Below the pieces are notes generated by a model. That model ran no database searches. It was given only the letters and a program-made list of their open reading frames with translations, and was not told the origin of the DNA. This document shows positions 1-8,095 of a stretch of DNA of 15,034 nt, piece by piece. A program made the position numbers and the translations under genes. The stretch's first letter is position 1; each line of letters begins with the position of its first letter. Source of the stretch: Flavobacterium psychrophilum (GTDB taxonomy: Bacteria > Bacteroidota > Bacteroidia > Flavobacteriales > Flavobacteriaceae); the NCBI GenBank assembly GCA_945861915.1, contig CAMAWK010000033.1, positions 1-15,034 on the forward strand, written 5' to 3'.

Positions 1-867
1 TTTTTGAGCCATCGCTTTCGATTTCCAATATTCGATTTATCAGATGTTGTTTTAGAACGTTTTTTGCAAAAATTTAAAACAAAAAAATTCGATTATATTA
101 ATGGTTACACTTCTTCGATTGTTTTGTTTGCCAAATTTTTACAGCAAAGAAATATTATTTTAACCTCTGTTTGTCCAACTTTGAAAGTTTGTGTGGTTAC
201 CTCTGAAATGCTTTTTGAGAACGATAAAATCTTGTTAGAAAAACAATTTGGCGTTCCTGTTGTCAATGAATACGGAGCTTCTGAACTCGATATAATTGCT
301 TTTGAAAATCTAGAAGGAGAATGGCAAGTGAATTCGGAAACGCTGTTTGTAGAAATTTTAGACGAGAATGACCAAGTTTTGCCTTATGGAAAAGAAGGTC
401 GAATTGTAATAACTTCTTTGCATAACAAAGCACATCCTTTTATTCGATATGACATTGGCGATATTGGAATTTTAGATCAAAAAAGCACACCAAAAAAACC
501 CATTCTTAAAAAATTAATTGGCAGAACTAATGATGTTGCCGTTTTACCAAGCGGAAAAAAATCGCCGGGATTGACTTTTTATTATGTAACAAAAAGCATC
601 ATTGAAGACGATGGCAACGTAAAAGAATTTGTCATCAAACAAACCAAAATTGATACTTTTGACATTGAATATGTGAGCCAAAGCGAATTGAATTTGGAAC
701 AAATCCAGAAAATTGAAACCGCAATTGCCTTATATTTGGAAAAAGGATTGGTTTTTACATTCACACGAAAAGAAAAACTGGAACGTAGCAAAAGCGGCAA
801 ATTGAAACCGTTTGTTTCGAGTCTCACCCCAACCCTCTCCAAAGGAGAGGGAGTTGAAAGTGAATAA
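1..867 (+). CDS. CapK/phenylacetate-CoA ligase-like adenylate-forming enzyme, 5'-truncated
   Basis: The reading frame is already open at the left edge, so this is the C-terminal 288 residues of a longer protein; family members are usually about 420-450 residues. Visible adenylate-forming (ANL) motifs are YGASE near residue 91, the RYDIGD adenosine-binding motif near 149, GRTND near 174, and SGKLKPF near the end, where the lysine is the usual catalytic lysine of the C-terminal subdomain. CapK-like proteins are common in capsule and O-antigen clusters, but their substrate there is generally unknown; activation of an acyl or amino-acid group as an adenylate is an inference. It probably shares a transcript with the epimerase that follows about 110 bases downstream. 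The last 13 or so residues, after the expected end near KPFVS, are encoded by an intergenic-type repeat (see 823-867). The TTG at position 4 is internal and not the start. Confidence 0.85.
   Translation, partial: FLSHRFRFPIFDLSDVVLERFLQKFKTKKFDYINGYTSSIVLFAKFLQQRNIILTSVCPTLKVCVVTSEMLFENDKILLEKQFGVPVVNEYGASELDIIAFENLEGEWQVNSETLFVEILDENDQVLPYGKEGRIVITSLHNKAHPFIRYDIGDIGILDQKSTPKKPILKKLIGRTNDVAVLPSGKKSPGLTFYYVTKSIIEDDGNVKEFVIKQTKIDTFDIEYVSQSELNLEQIQKIETAIALYLEKGLVFTFTRKEKLERSKSGKLKPFVSSLTPTLSKGEGVESE
823..867 (+). repeat. REP-like palindromic repeat forming the 3' end of the CapK-like gene
   Basis: The sequence CTCACCCCAACCCTCTCC-AAA-GGAGAGGG contains a perfect inverted repeat, CCCTCTCC/GGAGAGGG, with a three-base loop at 833-851. 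It is more GC-rich than the surrounding DNA. From general knowledge this string recurs in intergenic spacers of Flavobacterium and other bacteria. Here it is translated and supplies the residues TPTLSKGEG and the stop codon of the upstream gene. The hairpin has no T-run after it, so it is not a convincing intrinsic terminator, although it could stabilise the mRNA 3' end. Confidence 0.7.
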
Positions 868-907
868 TTGGAGGACGCAAATTGCAACCATCAAATTGAA
901 TTTTGAA

Positions 908-955
908 GTCACAAATTGTGACATCAAGACGTTCAAGGTCACAATTTGTGACCTT
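908..955. repeat. Pair of GTCACAA/TTGTGAC palindromes spaced 30 bp apart
   Basis: Two perfect dyads lie in the spacer before the epimerase gene: GTCACAAATTGTGAC at 908-922, and a 21-base palindrome at 935-955 centred on GGTCACAATTTGTGACC. Their cores are offset by exactly 30 bases, so they also form an imperfect direct repeat. In the frame running from 863 to the stop at 965-967, the copies encode two similar decapeptides (EVTNCDIKTF and KVTICDLKEI). Options are a mobile or coding-derived repeat, or a tandem operator before the epimerase gene; the sequence alone does not decide. Confidence 0.75.
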
Positions 956-980
956 AAAGAAATTTAAAAGATAATTTAAA

Positions 981-2066
981 ATGAAAATAACGATAGTTGC
1001 AGGCGCAAGACCGAATTTCATCAAAATCGCACCCATAATTAAAGCGATTGAAAAAAAACAAAACGAAGGAGTGAATGTTTCCTATCGTTTGGTGCATACG
1101 GGTCAGCATTATGACAAAAATCTGAGCGATACTTTTTTTGAGGAATTGAACATTCCGCAACCAAATGCTAACTTGGAGGTAAAGAGTGGCTCACAAGCGG
1201 AACAAACTGGGGCGATAATGGTAGCTTTCGAAAAAGAATTAGAGCAAAATCCCTGCGATTTGGTTTTAGTTGTTGGCGATGTCAATTCGACAATGGCGTG
1301 TGCAATTGTCGCCAAAAAACAAAATATAAAAGTCGCTCATGTTGAAGCTGGAATTCGCTCCGGCGATTGGTCAATGCCAGAAGAAATTAACAGAATTGTA
1401 ACCGATAGCATTACTGATTATTTCTTTACTACCTCAACCTCAGCGTCAGAAAATTTATTGAAAATTGGAATAGAGAAATCCAACATTCATTTTGTTGGAA
1501 ACGTAATGATTGACACATTATATCAAAATTTAGAGCGATTCAATCCACCATTTTTTTGGAAGGAATATAATTTAGAAACTAGAAATTACATCATTCTTAC
1601 TTTGCATCGCCCTTCAAATGTGGATGAAGAACAATCGCTCATTCAATTACTTCAGGGTATTGACACAATGGTTGGCAACAAAAAAATACTGTTTCCTATA
1701 CACCCCAGAACAAAAGCAATTTTGGGAGAAACAAACTTAAATTTGAAAAATATCCTTTTTGTAGAACCACAAGGCTATTTGAATTTTATGTATCTCATCA
1801 AAAATAGTTTTGCTGTCATAACCGATTCTGGCGGAATTTCGGAGGAAACTACCGTTCTAGGAATCCCTTGTTTTACGATGCGAACCACAACCGAAAGACC
1901 CGAAACTATTGAAATTGGAACCAATACTTTGGTAGGAACTTCTATAGAAAATTTGGAAAAATTATTTGGTGAATTCATTATCAGTGGAAAACGAAAAGCG
2001 GGAATTCCAGTACTTTGGGACGGAAAAGCCTCGGAACGAATTATTGAAATTTTATTACCTAAATAA
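981..2066 (+). CDS. wecB: Non-hydrolysing UDP-N-acetylglucosamine 2-epimerase (WecB family)
   Basis: This 361-residue protein is full length for the family (about 360-385). It has the N-terminal GARPNFIKIAP loop (residues 8-18), VVGDVNSTMA (97-106) with the conserved aspartate, VEAGIRSGDWSMPEEINR (121-138), TLHRPSNVD (207-215), and the nucleotide-binding DSGGISEE (282-289) and TERPET (304-309) motifs. The family interconverts UDP-GlcNAc and UDP-ManNAc in the cytoplasm; related enzymes act on UDP-linked deoxy or diacetamido sugars, so the exact substrate is not fixed. It starts at an ATG preceded by an A-rich stretch with no Shine-Dalgarno, as is normal in Flavobacterium. It follows the CapK-like gene and precedes a WbuB-like glycosyltransferase, fitting supply of an N-acetylhexosamine-type donor to that transferase. 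Confidence 0.9.
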   Translation: MKITIVAGARPNFIKIAPIIKAIEKKQNEGVNVSYRLVHTGQHYDKNLSDTFFEELNIPQPNANLEVKSGSQAEQTGAIMVAFEKELEQNPCDLVLVVGDVNSTMACAIVAKKQNIKVAHVEAGIRSGDWSMPEEINRIVTDSITDYFFTTSTSASENLLKIGIEKSNIHFVGNVMIDTLYQNLERFNPPFFWKEYNLETRNYIILTLHRPSNVDEEQSLIQLLQGIDTMVGNKKILFPIHPRTKAILGETNLNLKNILFVEPQGYLNFMYLIKNSFAVITDSGGISEETTVLGIPCFTMRTTTERPETIEIGTNTLVGTSIENLEKLFGEFIISGKRKAGIPVLWDGKASERIIEILLPK

Positions 2067-2071
2067 TTTCT

Positions 2072-2094
2072 CGCAAAGGCGCAAAGGCGCAAAG
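2072..2094. repeat. Tandem CGCAAAGG octamer, about 2.9 copies
   Basis: The spacer between the epimerase and glycosyltransferase genes contains CGCAAAGG, CGCAAAGG, CGCAAAG in direct tandem. Short GCAAAGGC-type arrays are, from general knowledge, scattered through intergenic DNA of Flavobacterium and relatives. It begins 5 bases after the epimerase stop and ends 17 bases before the next ATG. No function is evident; variation in copy number would change the spacing between the two genes. Confidence 0.85.
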
Positions 2095-2111
2095 TTTAAT
2101 ATTGTGCTTAC

Positions 2112-3296
2112 ATGAAAGAAATCCTAATCATATCCAATTATTATCCGCCAGAAAAAGGCGCTGCTGCAAATAGAATAGAGCAATTAGCGTTGAAATTGCA
2201 TCAAAATAATTACAGAGTTACGGTGCTTTGTCCCTTAGGGAATTATCCAAAAGGGGAATTGTTTAGCGAATACAAAGGCAAATTTTCGGTAAGGGAGAAT
2301 AGAGAAAATATCATTGTGAAACGCCTTTGGATTTATCCCAGTGTAAGCAAAAATATTTTTAAAAGAACCCTTTCGATTTTATCTTTTTCATCCATGCTGT
2401 TTTGCTACTTAGCATTCAAGAAAACACCTAATAAAGTGATTGTTCAATCGCCCCCTTTATTGTTATCGTTCCTATCTGTTTTTGTTCTTTCCTTTCAAAG
2501 GAAAAAAATTATTTTGAACGTTTCCGATTTGTGGCCTATCGCAGCAATTGAACTAAAAGCATTGAAAGAAGATAGTATTTCGCATAAAATTTTGTTGTTG
2601 TTAGAAAAATATATCTATTCTAAAGCGACTCACATTTTAGGTCAATCCAACGAGATTATTACTCATATCCATTCTGTTTTTCCAGAAAAAAAAGCCTATT
2701 TGTATCGCAATTATCCTGACCATCCAATTGTTGAAATGAATTTTGTAACTACCGAAAATCAACCTATTAAACTATTTTATGCTGGATTATTGGGAGTTGC
2801 CCAAGGTATTTTTGACTTATGCAAAAACATTGAATTACAAAATTTGAGCATTGAATTACACATTTTTGGTGATGGATCCGAAAAATCTGAAATAGAAAAT
2901 TATATTCTACAAAACCCACAAAAAAAAATAGTGTTTCACGGGATGTTAGAACGAAGTGAACTACACCAAAAAATTCAAGAATTTGACATTGCACTAGTTC
3001 CATTAACTACTAGAATTTATGGTTCTGTGCCTTCTAAAATTTTTGAATACGGCGCTTTAGGCTTCCCTATTTTGTATTGCGGTGGCGGTGAAGGCGAAAC
3101 AATTGTAATGGAGAACCGTTTAGGTTGGGTTGCCAATGTTGGCGACTTTGAAAACCTAAATGCTATACTAATTGAAATTGCAAAAACAGGAAAATTTGAA
3201 ATTAATGAAAAGAAAAAAGAAGTTTTTAACTACTCGAAAAATAATTTCAATCTGGACTTACAAATGAAAGTATTAATAGAAAAAGATGTGTTTTAA
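2112..3296 (+). CDS. GT4-family glycosyltransferase, WbuB-like
   Basis: The 394-residue protein has the two-domain GT-B layout. The N-terminal acceptor side opens with ISNYYPPEKGAAANR (7-21), typical of the WbuB group, and carries SDLWP (138-142), another hallmark. A hydrophobic stretch at about 107-127 may be a membrane-contact segment. The C-terminal donor side has the GDG turn (253-255) and VPSKIFEYGALGFPI (306-320), corresponding to the nucleotide-sugar binding loop. WbuB in enteric O-antigen clusters transfers an N-acetyl-deoxyhexosamine such as L-FucNAc; with the neighbouring epimerase, an amino-sugar donor is plausible but not shown. Its stop overlaps the stop of the convergent gene by four bases (TTAA). 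Confidence 0.87.
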   Translation: MKEILIISNYYPPEKGAAANRIEQLALKLHQNNYRVTVLCPLGNYPKGELFSEYKGKFSVRENRENIIVKRLWIYPSVSKNIFKRTLSILSFSSMLFCYLAFKKTPNKVIVQSPPLLLSFLSVFVLSFQRKKIILNVSDLWPIAAIELKALKEDSISHKILLLLEKYIYSKATHILGQSNEIITHIHSVFPEKKAYLYRNYPDHPIVEMNFVTTENQPIKLFYAGLLGVAQGIFDLCKNIELQNLSIELHIFGDGSEKSEIENYILQNPQKKIVFHGMLERSELHQKIQEFDIALVPLTTRIYGSVPSKIFEYGALGFPILYCGGGEGETIVMENRLGWVANVGDFENLNAILIEIAKTGKFEINEKKKEVFNYSKNNFNLDLQMKVLIEKDVF

Positions 3297-4645
3297 TAGG
3301 CTTTTTCGTCCCCTTTAAGTGTTTTGAAGATAGTGATGAAAATGATTTTGATATCCAAGAAAAGTGACCAGTTTTCTAAATAAAAAATATCTTGTTTCAC
3401 TCTGTTAATTATATCTTTTTCGTTTTCTACTTCACCTCTAAATCCATTTGTTTGAGCTAAACCTGTTATCCCCGGTTTAATAAAATGTCTAACCATAAAC
3501 TTATCAACTCTTTTGGCATACATTTCTGTATGACTTACCATGTGGGGTCTGGGTCCCACGACGGACATTTCACCCAATAAAACATTGAAAAATTGAGGCA
3601 ATTCGTCAATACTTGTTTTTCTAATAAAGTGCCCAACTTTAGTAATTCGAATATCATTTTTGGATACCTGTTCCAAATCAGCGATATCGTTTAAATTCAT
3701 TGATCTGAATTTGTAACAGTAAAACTCATGATAATTTAACCCGTTTCGCCTTTGTTTAAAAAAAATAGGTCCTTTTGATTCTAATTTAATTATAATGGCG
3801 AGAATGGGTATCAACCAAGACAATATTCCAACAATCACTAATATTGAAAAAATCAAATCAAAAATTCTTTTGATTATGACGTTAGACGCAATGTCCAAAG
3901 GAAAATTTCGTAATGAAATAATTGGAATATATCCATAATAATCTAGAATTAAATTTCGCGCAATAGGCTCATTTTCGTTAGGAATGAATTTTAAAATTTT
4001 CAAATTATTATCAGAAAAATCGATAAAATTATTCACTTCTGTATTTGATAAATCTGCAAGAGCACAATAAATTTCATCTATTCTATTTTGCATTAAAAAT
4101 TCCTGGCATTCTTGAATTAATTGTTTTTTATTGCCTTTTAAATCAAATTTGCTAATTAGTTTATAGCCATAATTTGGATTTTCATTAAAAAATTCAACCA
4201 AATGATTTGTGTTTTTTTCATCCCCAATAATTACCACCCTTCTAAAATTACCTCCAAAAACGACCCTGTATTTTCTAAGAAAATAATAAATAAATAATTT
4301 TTCAAATGCTATAAGTGTAATCGCTAACGAAACAAATTTTATGATTACTGTGGGTTCTGAAAGTTTAAGAAAATAGCCTACATAGGCAAAATTTACAATT
4401 GTAAATGCTATGTATTGTTTAACAATTTTTTCTATAATTTCTGAAACTTTTGTAAAACGATATACTTCGTAGAAACTAACATTCCAAGAAATAAATATCC
4501 ATGATAAAGACACAAAAAGGTGATAATAAATTCCATTGTATGAATTTATTATCAAACTCTGTGCTAGATAATTAATAATAATTAAATCTAGGACATAAGA
4601 GAATGGTCTAATATATATGGAAAATCTTCCTGTATGTCTTTGCAC
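3293..4645 (-). CDS. WcaJ-type polyprenyl-phosphate glycosylphosphotransferase
   Basis: This 450-residue membrane enzyme should transfer a hexose-1-phosphate from a UDP-sugar to undecaprenyl phosphate, the first membrane step of polysaccharide repeat-unit assembly. About four N-terminal membrane segments (roughly 14-34, 42-57, 77-92, 98-122) are followed by a Rossmann-like CoA_binding_3 region (about 130-240), a hydrophobic segment (about 262-285), and the catalytic bacterial sugar-transferase domain. Key motifs are KFRSM (312-316), SIDELPQFFNV (345-355) with the Asp-Glu pair, VGPRP (363-367) and PGITGLAQ (391-398). The start is a GTG at 4643-4645. It immediately follows, in the same frame, the TAA stop of the upstream epimerase-family gene, and there is no ATG until after residue 180, so the GTG start is well supported and the two genes are probably translationally coupled. 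Confidence 0.93.
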   Translation of the reverse strand: MQRHTGRFSIYIRPFSYVLDLIIINYLAQSLIINSYNGIYYHLFVSLSWIFISWNVSFYEVYRFTKVSEIIEKIVKQYIAFTIVNFAYVGYFLKLSEPTVIIKFVSLAITLIAFEKLFIYYFLRKYRVVFGGNFRRVVIIGDEKNTNHLVEFFNENPNYGYKLISKFDLKGNKKQLIQECQEFLMQNRIDEIYCALADLSNTEVNNFIDFSDNNLKILKFIPNENEPIARNLILDYYGYIPIISLRNFPLDIASNVIIKRIFDLIFSILVIVGILSWLIPILAIIIKLESKGPIFFKQRRNGLNYHEFYCYKFRSMNLNDIADLEQVSKNDIRITKVGHFIRKTSIDELPQFFNVLLGEMSVVGPRPHMVSHTEMYAKRVDKFMVRHFIKPGITGLAQTNGFRGEVENEKDIINRVKQDIFYLENWSLFLDIKIIFITIFKTLKGDEKAY

Positions 4646-5629
4646 TTAAGAAATGTATTTTGAGAAATCTTTGTGGTCTTCTTTTAATAATTCTTCTGTA
4701 GATAAGGATTTAAAATACTCGTAGGTAATTTTCATTCCTTCTTGTCTATTTACTTTTGCCTCCCAACCTAATATTTCTTTTGCTTTTGTCGTGTCGGGTT
4801 GACGCTGTAAAGGATCATTGATAGGCAAAGGATGATAAACTACTTTTTGGTTGGTTCCTGTTAATTTTATGATTTCATCGGCAAAATCTTTGATGGTAAT
4901 TTCGTCTGGATTCCCAATATTGACAGGTAAAACATAATCCGAATGTAGCAATCTAAAAATTCCTTCTACTTGATCATCTACATAACAAAAAGAGCGGGTT
5001 TGCATACCGTCTCCAAAAATGGTTAAATCTTCACCACGCAATGCTTGACCAATAAAAGCTGGGATAACACGCCCATCATTCAATCGCATTCTAGGTCCAT
5101 AAGTGTTAAAAATTCGAACAATTCTAGTTTCCACCCCATGAAAAGTGTGGTATGCCATCGTGATGGATTCTTGAAAACGTTTGGCTTCATCATAGACTCC
5201 TCTTGGCCCAATGGTATTTACGTTTCCATAATACTCCTCGGTTTGAGGATGAACCAAAGGATCACCATAAACCTCAGAAGTCGAAGCGATTAGTATTCGG
5301 GCTTTTTTTACCCTTGCCAATCCTAACAAATTGTGTGTTCCTAAAGAACCTACTTTTAGCGTTTGAATCGGAATTTTGAGATAATCAATAGGGCTCGCTG
5401 GTGAGGCAAAATGAAGAATATAATCTAAATCACCTGGAATATGAACAAACTTGGTAATATCATGATGGTAAAACTCAAAATGTTCTAATTTGAATAAATG
5501 TTGGATGTTTTTTAAATCTCCAGTAATGAGATTGTCCATTCCTATAACGTGGTAGCCTTCGGCTATAAAACGATCGCACAAATGAGAGCCCAAAAAGCCT
5601 GCAGCTCCCGTAATTAAAATTCTTTTCAT
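4646..5629 (-). CDS. uxs: UDP-glucuronate decarboxylase (UDP-xylose synthase)
   Basis: This 327-residue short-chain dehydrogenase-type protein has the NAD-binding [10 protein letters not shown] loop (7-16), STSEVYGDP (116-124), and the catalytic YDEAK (146-150), in which Tyr and Lys are the active pair. [18 protein letters not shown] matches the UXS signature rather than the 4,6-dehydratase or 4-epimerase types, as does TRSFCYVDD (221-229). UXS oxidises, decarboxylates and re-reduces UDP-glucuronate to UDP-xylose in the cytoplasm. A UDP-glucose dehydrogenase to make the substrate is not in this window. In Bacteroidota this gene is often next to a WcaJ-type transferase, as here, with no bases between the two. 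The ATG start at 5627-5629 is clear. Confidence 0.9.
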   Translation of the reverse strand: MKRILITGAAGFLGSHLCDRFIAEGYHVIGMDNLITGDLKNIQHLFKLEHFEFYHHDITKFVHIPGDLDYILHFASPASPIDYLKIPIQTLKVGSLGTHNLLGLARVKKARILIASTSEVYGDPLVHPQTEEYYGNVNTIGPRGVYDEAKRFQESITMAYHTFHGVETRIVRIFNTYGPRMRLNDGRVIPAFIGQALRGEDLTIFGDGMQTRSFCYVDDQVEGIFRLLHSDYVLPVNIGNPDEITIKDFADEIIKLTGTNQKVVYHPLPINDPLQRQPDTTKAKEILGWEAKVNRQEGMKITYEYFKSLSTEELLKEDHKDFSKYIS

Positions 5630-5688
5630 GTAGAGTTTATTTATATCGAATGGTTTAGAATGATAGGCTTCTAACGTATTCTGTTTGA

Positions 5689-7029
5689 TTATATTGTTAC
5701 TTTTTTTGTATTTTGGTTATCGTCGATTGCTGTATTAAACAAACAATAAAATACAATAAAAAAAATTACGCCTCTTTGCCTTGCTAAAAAGGATTCCGTC
5801 AAAAATAAACTTATCATTAGAACTGCAAAAGAAATAAACACAAAATCTTTGGTTTTTAAAGCATTTTTTACATTTAAAAATAACATCGTCAATAGTAAGA
5901 ACAAGCCGAAAATTCCTAGTTCAGCAAAAAATTGAATGTATTGATTGTGAAAATTTTTATTTTGATATCCTTCATGAGTTGTATCGCCCAAATAAACCTG
6001 ATGTTCTATTCCTTTTTCAACAACTCGAAATTGAGAAGCATTTAATCCGTATCCTGTCCAAATATTAAAATCATCTTGTAACATTTCTATAAAAATTCTA
6101 ATTTGATACACTCTAAAAGCAGTTCCTGTAAAATAATCGTTTGCCTTAAACTTTTCTTGATTCCAAGCTTGTCTAATACTGACGTTAAAGACTTTATTAT
6201 CTTCATTTCCAATAGTTCGATTAATGGTATTCTCTTCTAAATTAGATTCTATTTCTATCCAAAATCGGTCTTTAATTTTTCCTGTAAAAACAATTACGAG
6301 TATAACTGTTAAAACTAATCCTGTTTTTAGTATGTTTTTAATGGAATAAAAGCGGTAGTTTTTAAAAAAATAAAACAATAATAACCCGAAGAAAATGAGG
6401 ATAATATTCTTTGATGACAATAAAATAATTTGAATCATTAGTGTTACAATGGCTATTTTATCAAAAATGTTTTTATCGGATTTAGTAATAAAATAAAAAC
6501 TAGCTACTGTCATATAAACCGATACGTGAATGGCATTTACATCTTCGGTCACTAATTCATGATAGAAAAAAACAGCTGTGTCTTGGTTAATTGCATATCG
6601 AATTACTGCTTTAAGCAAATAATAGACTGAAAATAAAACCATTCCGTGACTAAAATAAGCTACTATTTTATGTCTTTGTAATCCAGAAAAGTTGGGAATA
6701 ATAATAAAACATATCGGAATCAAAAGAAAAGGAAGTGTCTTTGAAAGGGCGGTCAAAGTTTCTTTATTCCCATGACTCCAAAATAGGGATAATCCCATCA
6801 AAATGTATAAAACAAAAGGTAAAATTAATATTCTGCTTACGCTACTATTTGACTTTTTATAAGTGATTAAAGTGATAATTACAAACAACCCTACTGCAAT
6901 ACTGCCAATTGCATATCGAAGAGGAATGGAAATTAATACAAAAACTAATGCAATTAAAATAGGATTTTGCTTGGTTTCAGATAGTAGATTCTGAAAGGCA
7001 TTTTTCAAATAATTGAAGGTATTCTTCAT
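5689..7029 (-). CDS. O-antigen ligase/polymerase-like membrane protein (Wzy_C family)
   Basis: About 11-12 hydrophobic segments run through this 446-residue protein. A large loop lies between about residues 230 and 365, containing GYGLN (326-330) and [15 protein letters not shown] (361-375), the typical Wzy_C/O-antigen ligase region. [10 protein letters not shown] (401-410) resembles a C-terminal motif common in flavobacterial O-antigen ligase-family proteins. The family either joins finished O-antigen to lipid A-core (WaaL) or polymerises repeat units (Wzy), and sequence alone rarely tells which. I chose the ATG at 7027-7029; a TTG ten codons earlier is possible. Even with the ATG the gene overlaps the upstream glycosyltransferase by 53 bases in another frame, implying co-transcription. 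The second such protein, at 9287-10516, makes ligase a reasonable guess here. Confidence 0.82.
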   Translation of the reverse strand: MKNTFNYLKNAFQNLLSETKQNPILIALVFVLISIPLRYAIGSIAVGLFVIITLITYKKSNSSVSRILILPFVLYILMGLSLFWSHGNKETLTALSKTLPFLLIPICFIIIPNFSGLQRHKIVAYFSHGMVLFSVYYLLKAVIRYAINQDTAVFFYHELVTEDVNAIHVSVYMTVASFYFITKSDKNIFDKIAIVTLMIQIILLSSKNIILIFFGLLLFYFFKNYRFYSIKNILKTGLVLTVILVIVFTGKIKDRFWIEIESNLEENTINRTIGNEDNKVFNVSIRQAWNQEKFKANDYFTGTAFRVYQIRIFIEMLQDDFNIWTGYGLNASQFRVVEKGIEHQVYLGDTTHEGYQNKNFHNQYIQFFAELGIFGLFLLLTMLFLNVKNALKTKDFVFISFAVLMISLFLTESFLARQRGVIFFIVFYCLFNTAIDDNQNTKKVTI

Positions 7030-8077
7030 TGATTTTATTCCAATTAAATTCGTTTTCAATCACTTCAAAATTATTTTGAATCATTGGCAAGTTATCTCTT
7101 TTTTTAACAACTTTCAGCATATTTTTCACCTCATCAGCATTGGTAAAATAAAAGCCATTCTCTTTCAAAATATCTTGATTAAATTCGTTCTTGTGAGCCA
7201 CTATTAAAGCTCTTGATGCCATAGCTTCGAGCAACGAAGGATTGGTTCCGCCCACTGAATGTCCGTGAAAATATAAATTTGAAAAATAACGAAGGTTATC
7301 TAAATGGTCTAAATTATAAAGGATGCCTATGAATCTGATATTTTTGAATGCTTTGAATTTTTCTTTGAGATAAACACCAAACTGGGTGTCATGATTCCCT
7401 ATGACCAACATTGTGGTTTTATCGTTATCCAATACAACGCCATCAAGAATAGTTTCAATATTATTTTCAGGTTCTAAACGAGCCAAAATCATGTTGAAAT
7501 TGTATTTTTCAACCTGATATTCCAATAGTAAATCTTCGTTTGGATTATAGAATGAATTGGCTCCGTAGGCAATAAAGGTTGATTCTCTGTTGTATTTTGT
7601 TTGTATGTATTTTTGAATCCCTTTAGAATCAGAAATAAGATAATCACTGCTTTTTACAGCTAATTTTTCTGCATACAATAATACTTTTTGAACTGCTTTT
7701 GTATATTTTGTTCTTTTCCATTCTAAACCATCCATATTTGTAATGATGATTGCTTTTCTTGGAAATAGTCGATACCAAATAGAACTACTAGTATAGCCTA
7801 ATTGTAAAATAATGTCAAAATTTCGACTGCGGGAATCTAAAATACAGTTCAAATCGTATATAAATTGTCCTGCCGTTCCAACTTTGTATTCTGGGTCGTA
7901 ACAATGAATGAGGTTTACCTCCTTAAATGTTTTTTCTTGAAAAGGATGATTGTGAGAATTATAACAATATACTTCGTGCCCTTTTTGAACGAGATGAACC
8001 GAAAAATATTCGGCAAATTGCTCAAATCCTCCATAATAATTAGGTATCCCTCGTGTTCCTAAAATGGCTATTTTCAT
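6977..8077 (-). CDS. DUF1972-type glycosyltransferase (rhamnosyltransferase-like)
   Basis: The 366-residue protein opens with GTRGIPNYYGGFEQFAE (7-23), the signature of the DUF1972 N-terminal domain found in WchF/Cps2T-type rhamnosyltransferases. NMDGLEWKR (114-122) is also characteristic. The C-terminal GT4-like half has LARLEPENNIETIL (198-211) and HSVGGTNPSLLEAMAS (273-288), the donor-binding region. Characterised relatives add L-rhamnose in capsule repeat units, but no rhamnose (rml) genes are visible here, so the donor remains open. It is the first gene after the promoter-like sequence at 8096-8129, and its ATG lies 61 bases after the stop of the gene upstream. Its 3' end overlaps the ligase-like gene. 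Confidence 0.87.
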   Translation of the reverse strand: MKIAILGTRGIPNYYGGFEQFAEYFSVHLVQKGHEVYCYNSHNHPFQEKTFKEVNLIHCYDPEYKVGTAGQFIYDLNCILDSRSRNFDIILQLGYTSSSIWYRLFPRKAIIITNMDGLEWKRTKYTKAVQKVLLYAEKLAVKSSDYLISDSKGIQKYIQTKYNRESTFIAYGANSFYNPNEDLLLEYQVEKYNFNMILARLEPENNIETILDGVVLDNDKTTMLVIGNHDTQFGVYLKEKFKAFKNIRFIGILYNLDHLDNLRYFSNLYFHGHSVGGTNPSLLEAMASRALIVAHKNEFNQDILKENGFYFTNADEVKNMLKVVKKRDNLPMIQNNFEVIENEFNWNKINEEYLQLFEKCLSESTI

Positions 8078-8080
8078 TAT

Positions 8081-8094
8081 AACTTTTAAAAGTT
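8081..8094. promoter_or_regulatory. Perfect 14-bp palindrome at the expected transcription start
   Basis: AACTTTTAAAAGTT reads the same on both strands. It lies between the -7 element of the promoter at 8096-8129 and the ATG of the DUF1972-type glycosyltransferase, where it would cover the transcription start. This is a plausible operator position, but AT-rich palindromes also arise by chance in a genome of this composition. Confidence 0.4.
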
Positions 8095-8095
8095 A

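Noticed and set aside
908..955. CRP/FNR-type binding sites in the GTCACAA dyads
   Set aside because: The half-sites are inverted and far closer than in TGTGA-N6-TCACA, so a CRP-type site is not supported.
582..1036. Minus-strand open frames over the CapK 3' end and following spacer (582-887, 730-942, 824-1036)
   Set aside because: They are antisense shadows of the CapK-like gene and of the palindromic repeats; none shows a recognisable domain or a plausible start context.
2072..2094. CRISPR-like array
   Set aside because: The repeat unit is only 8 bases with no spacers and no cas genes nearby.
5045..5293. Plus-strand open frame inside the UDP-xylose synthase gene
   Set aside because: It is antisense to a clearly conserved enzyme and has no domain features.
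7030..7059. TTG start giving a ten-residue longer ligase-like protein
   Set aside because: An ATG is available at 7027-7029, and the longer form only increases the overlap with the upstream gene.
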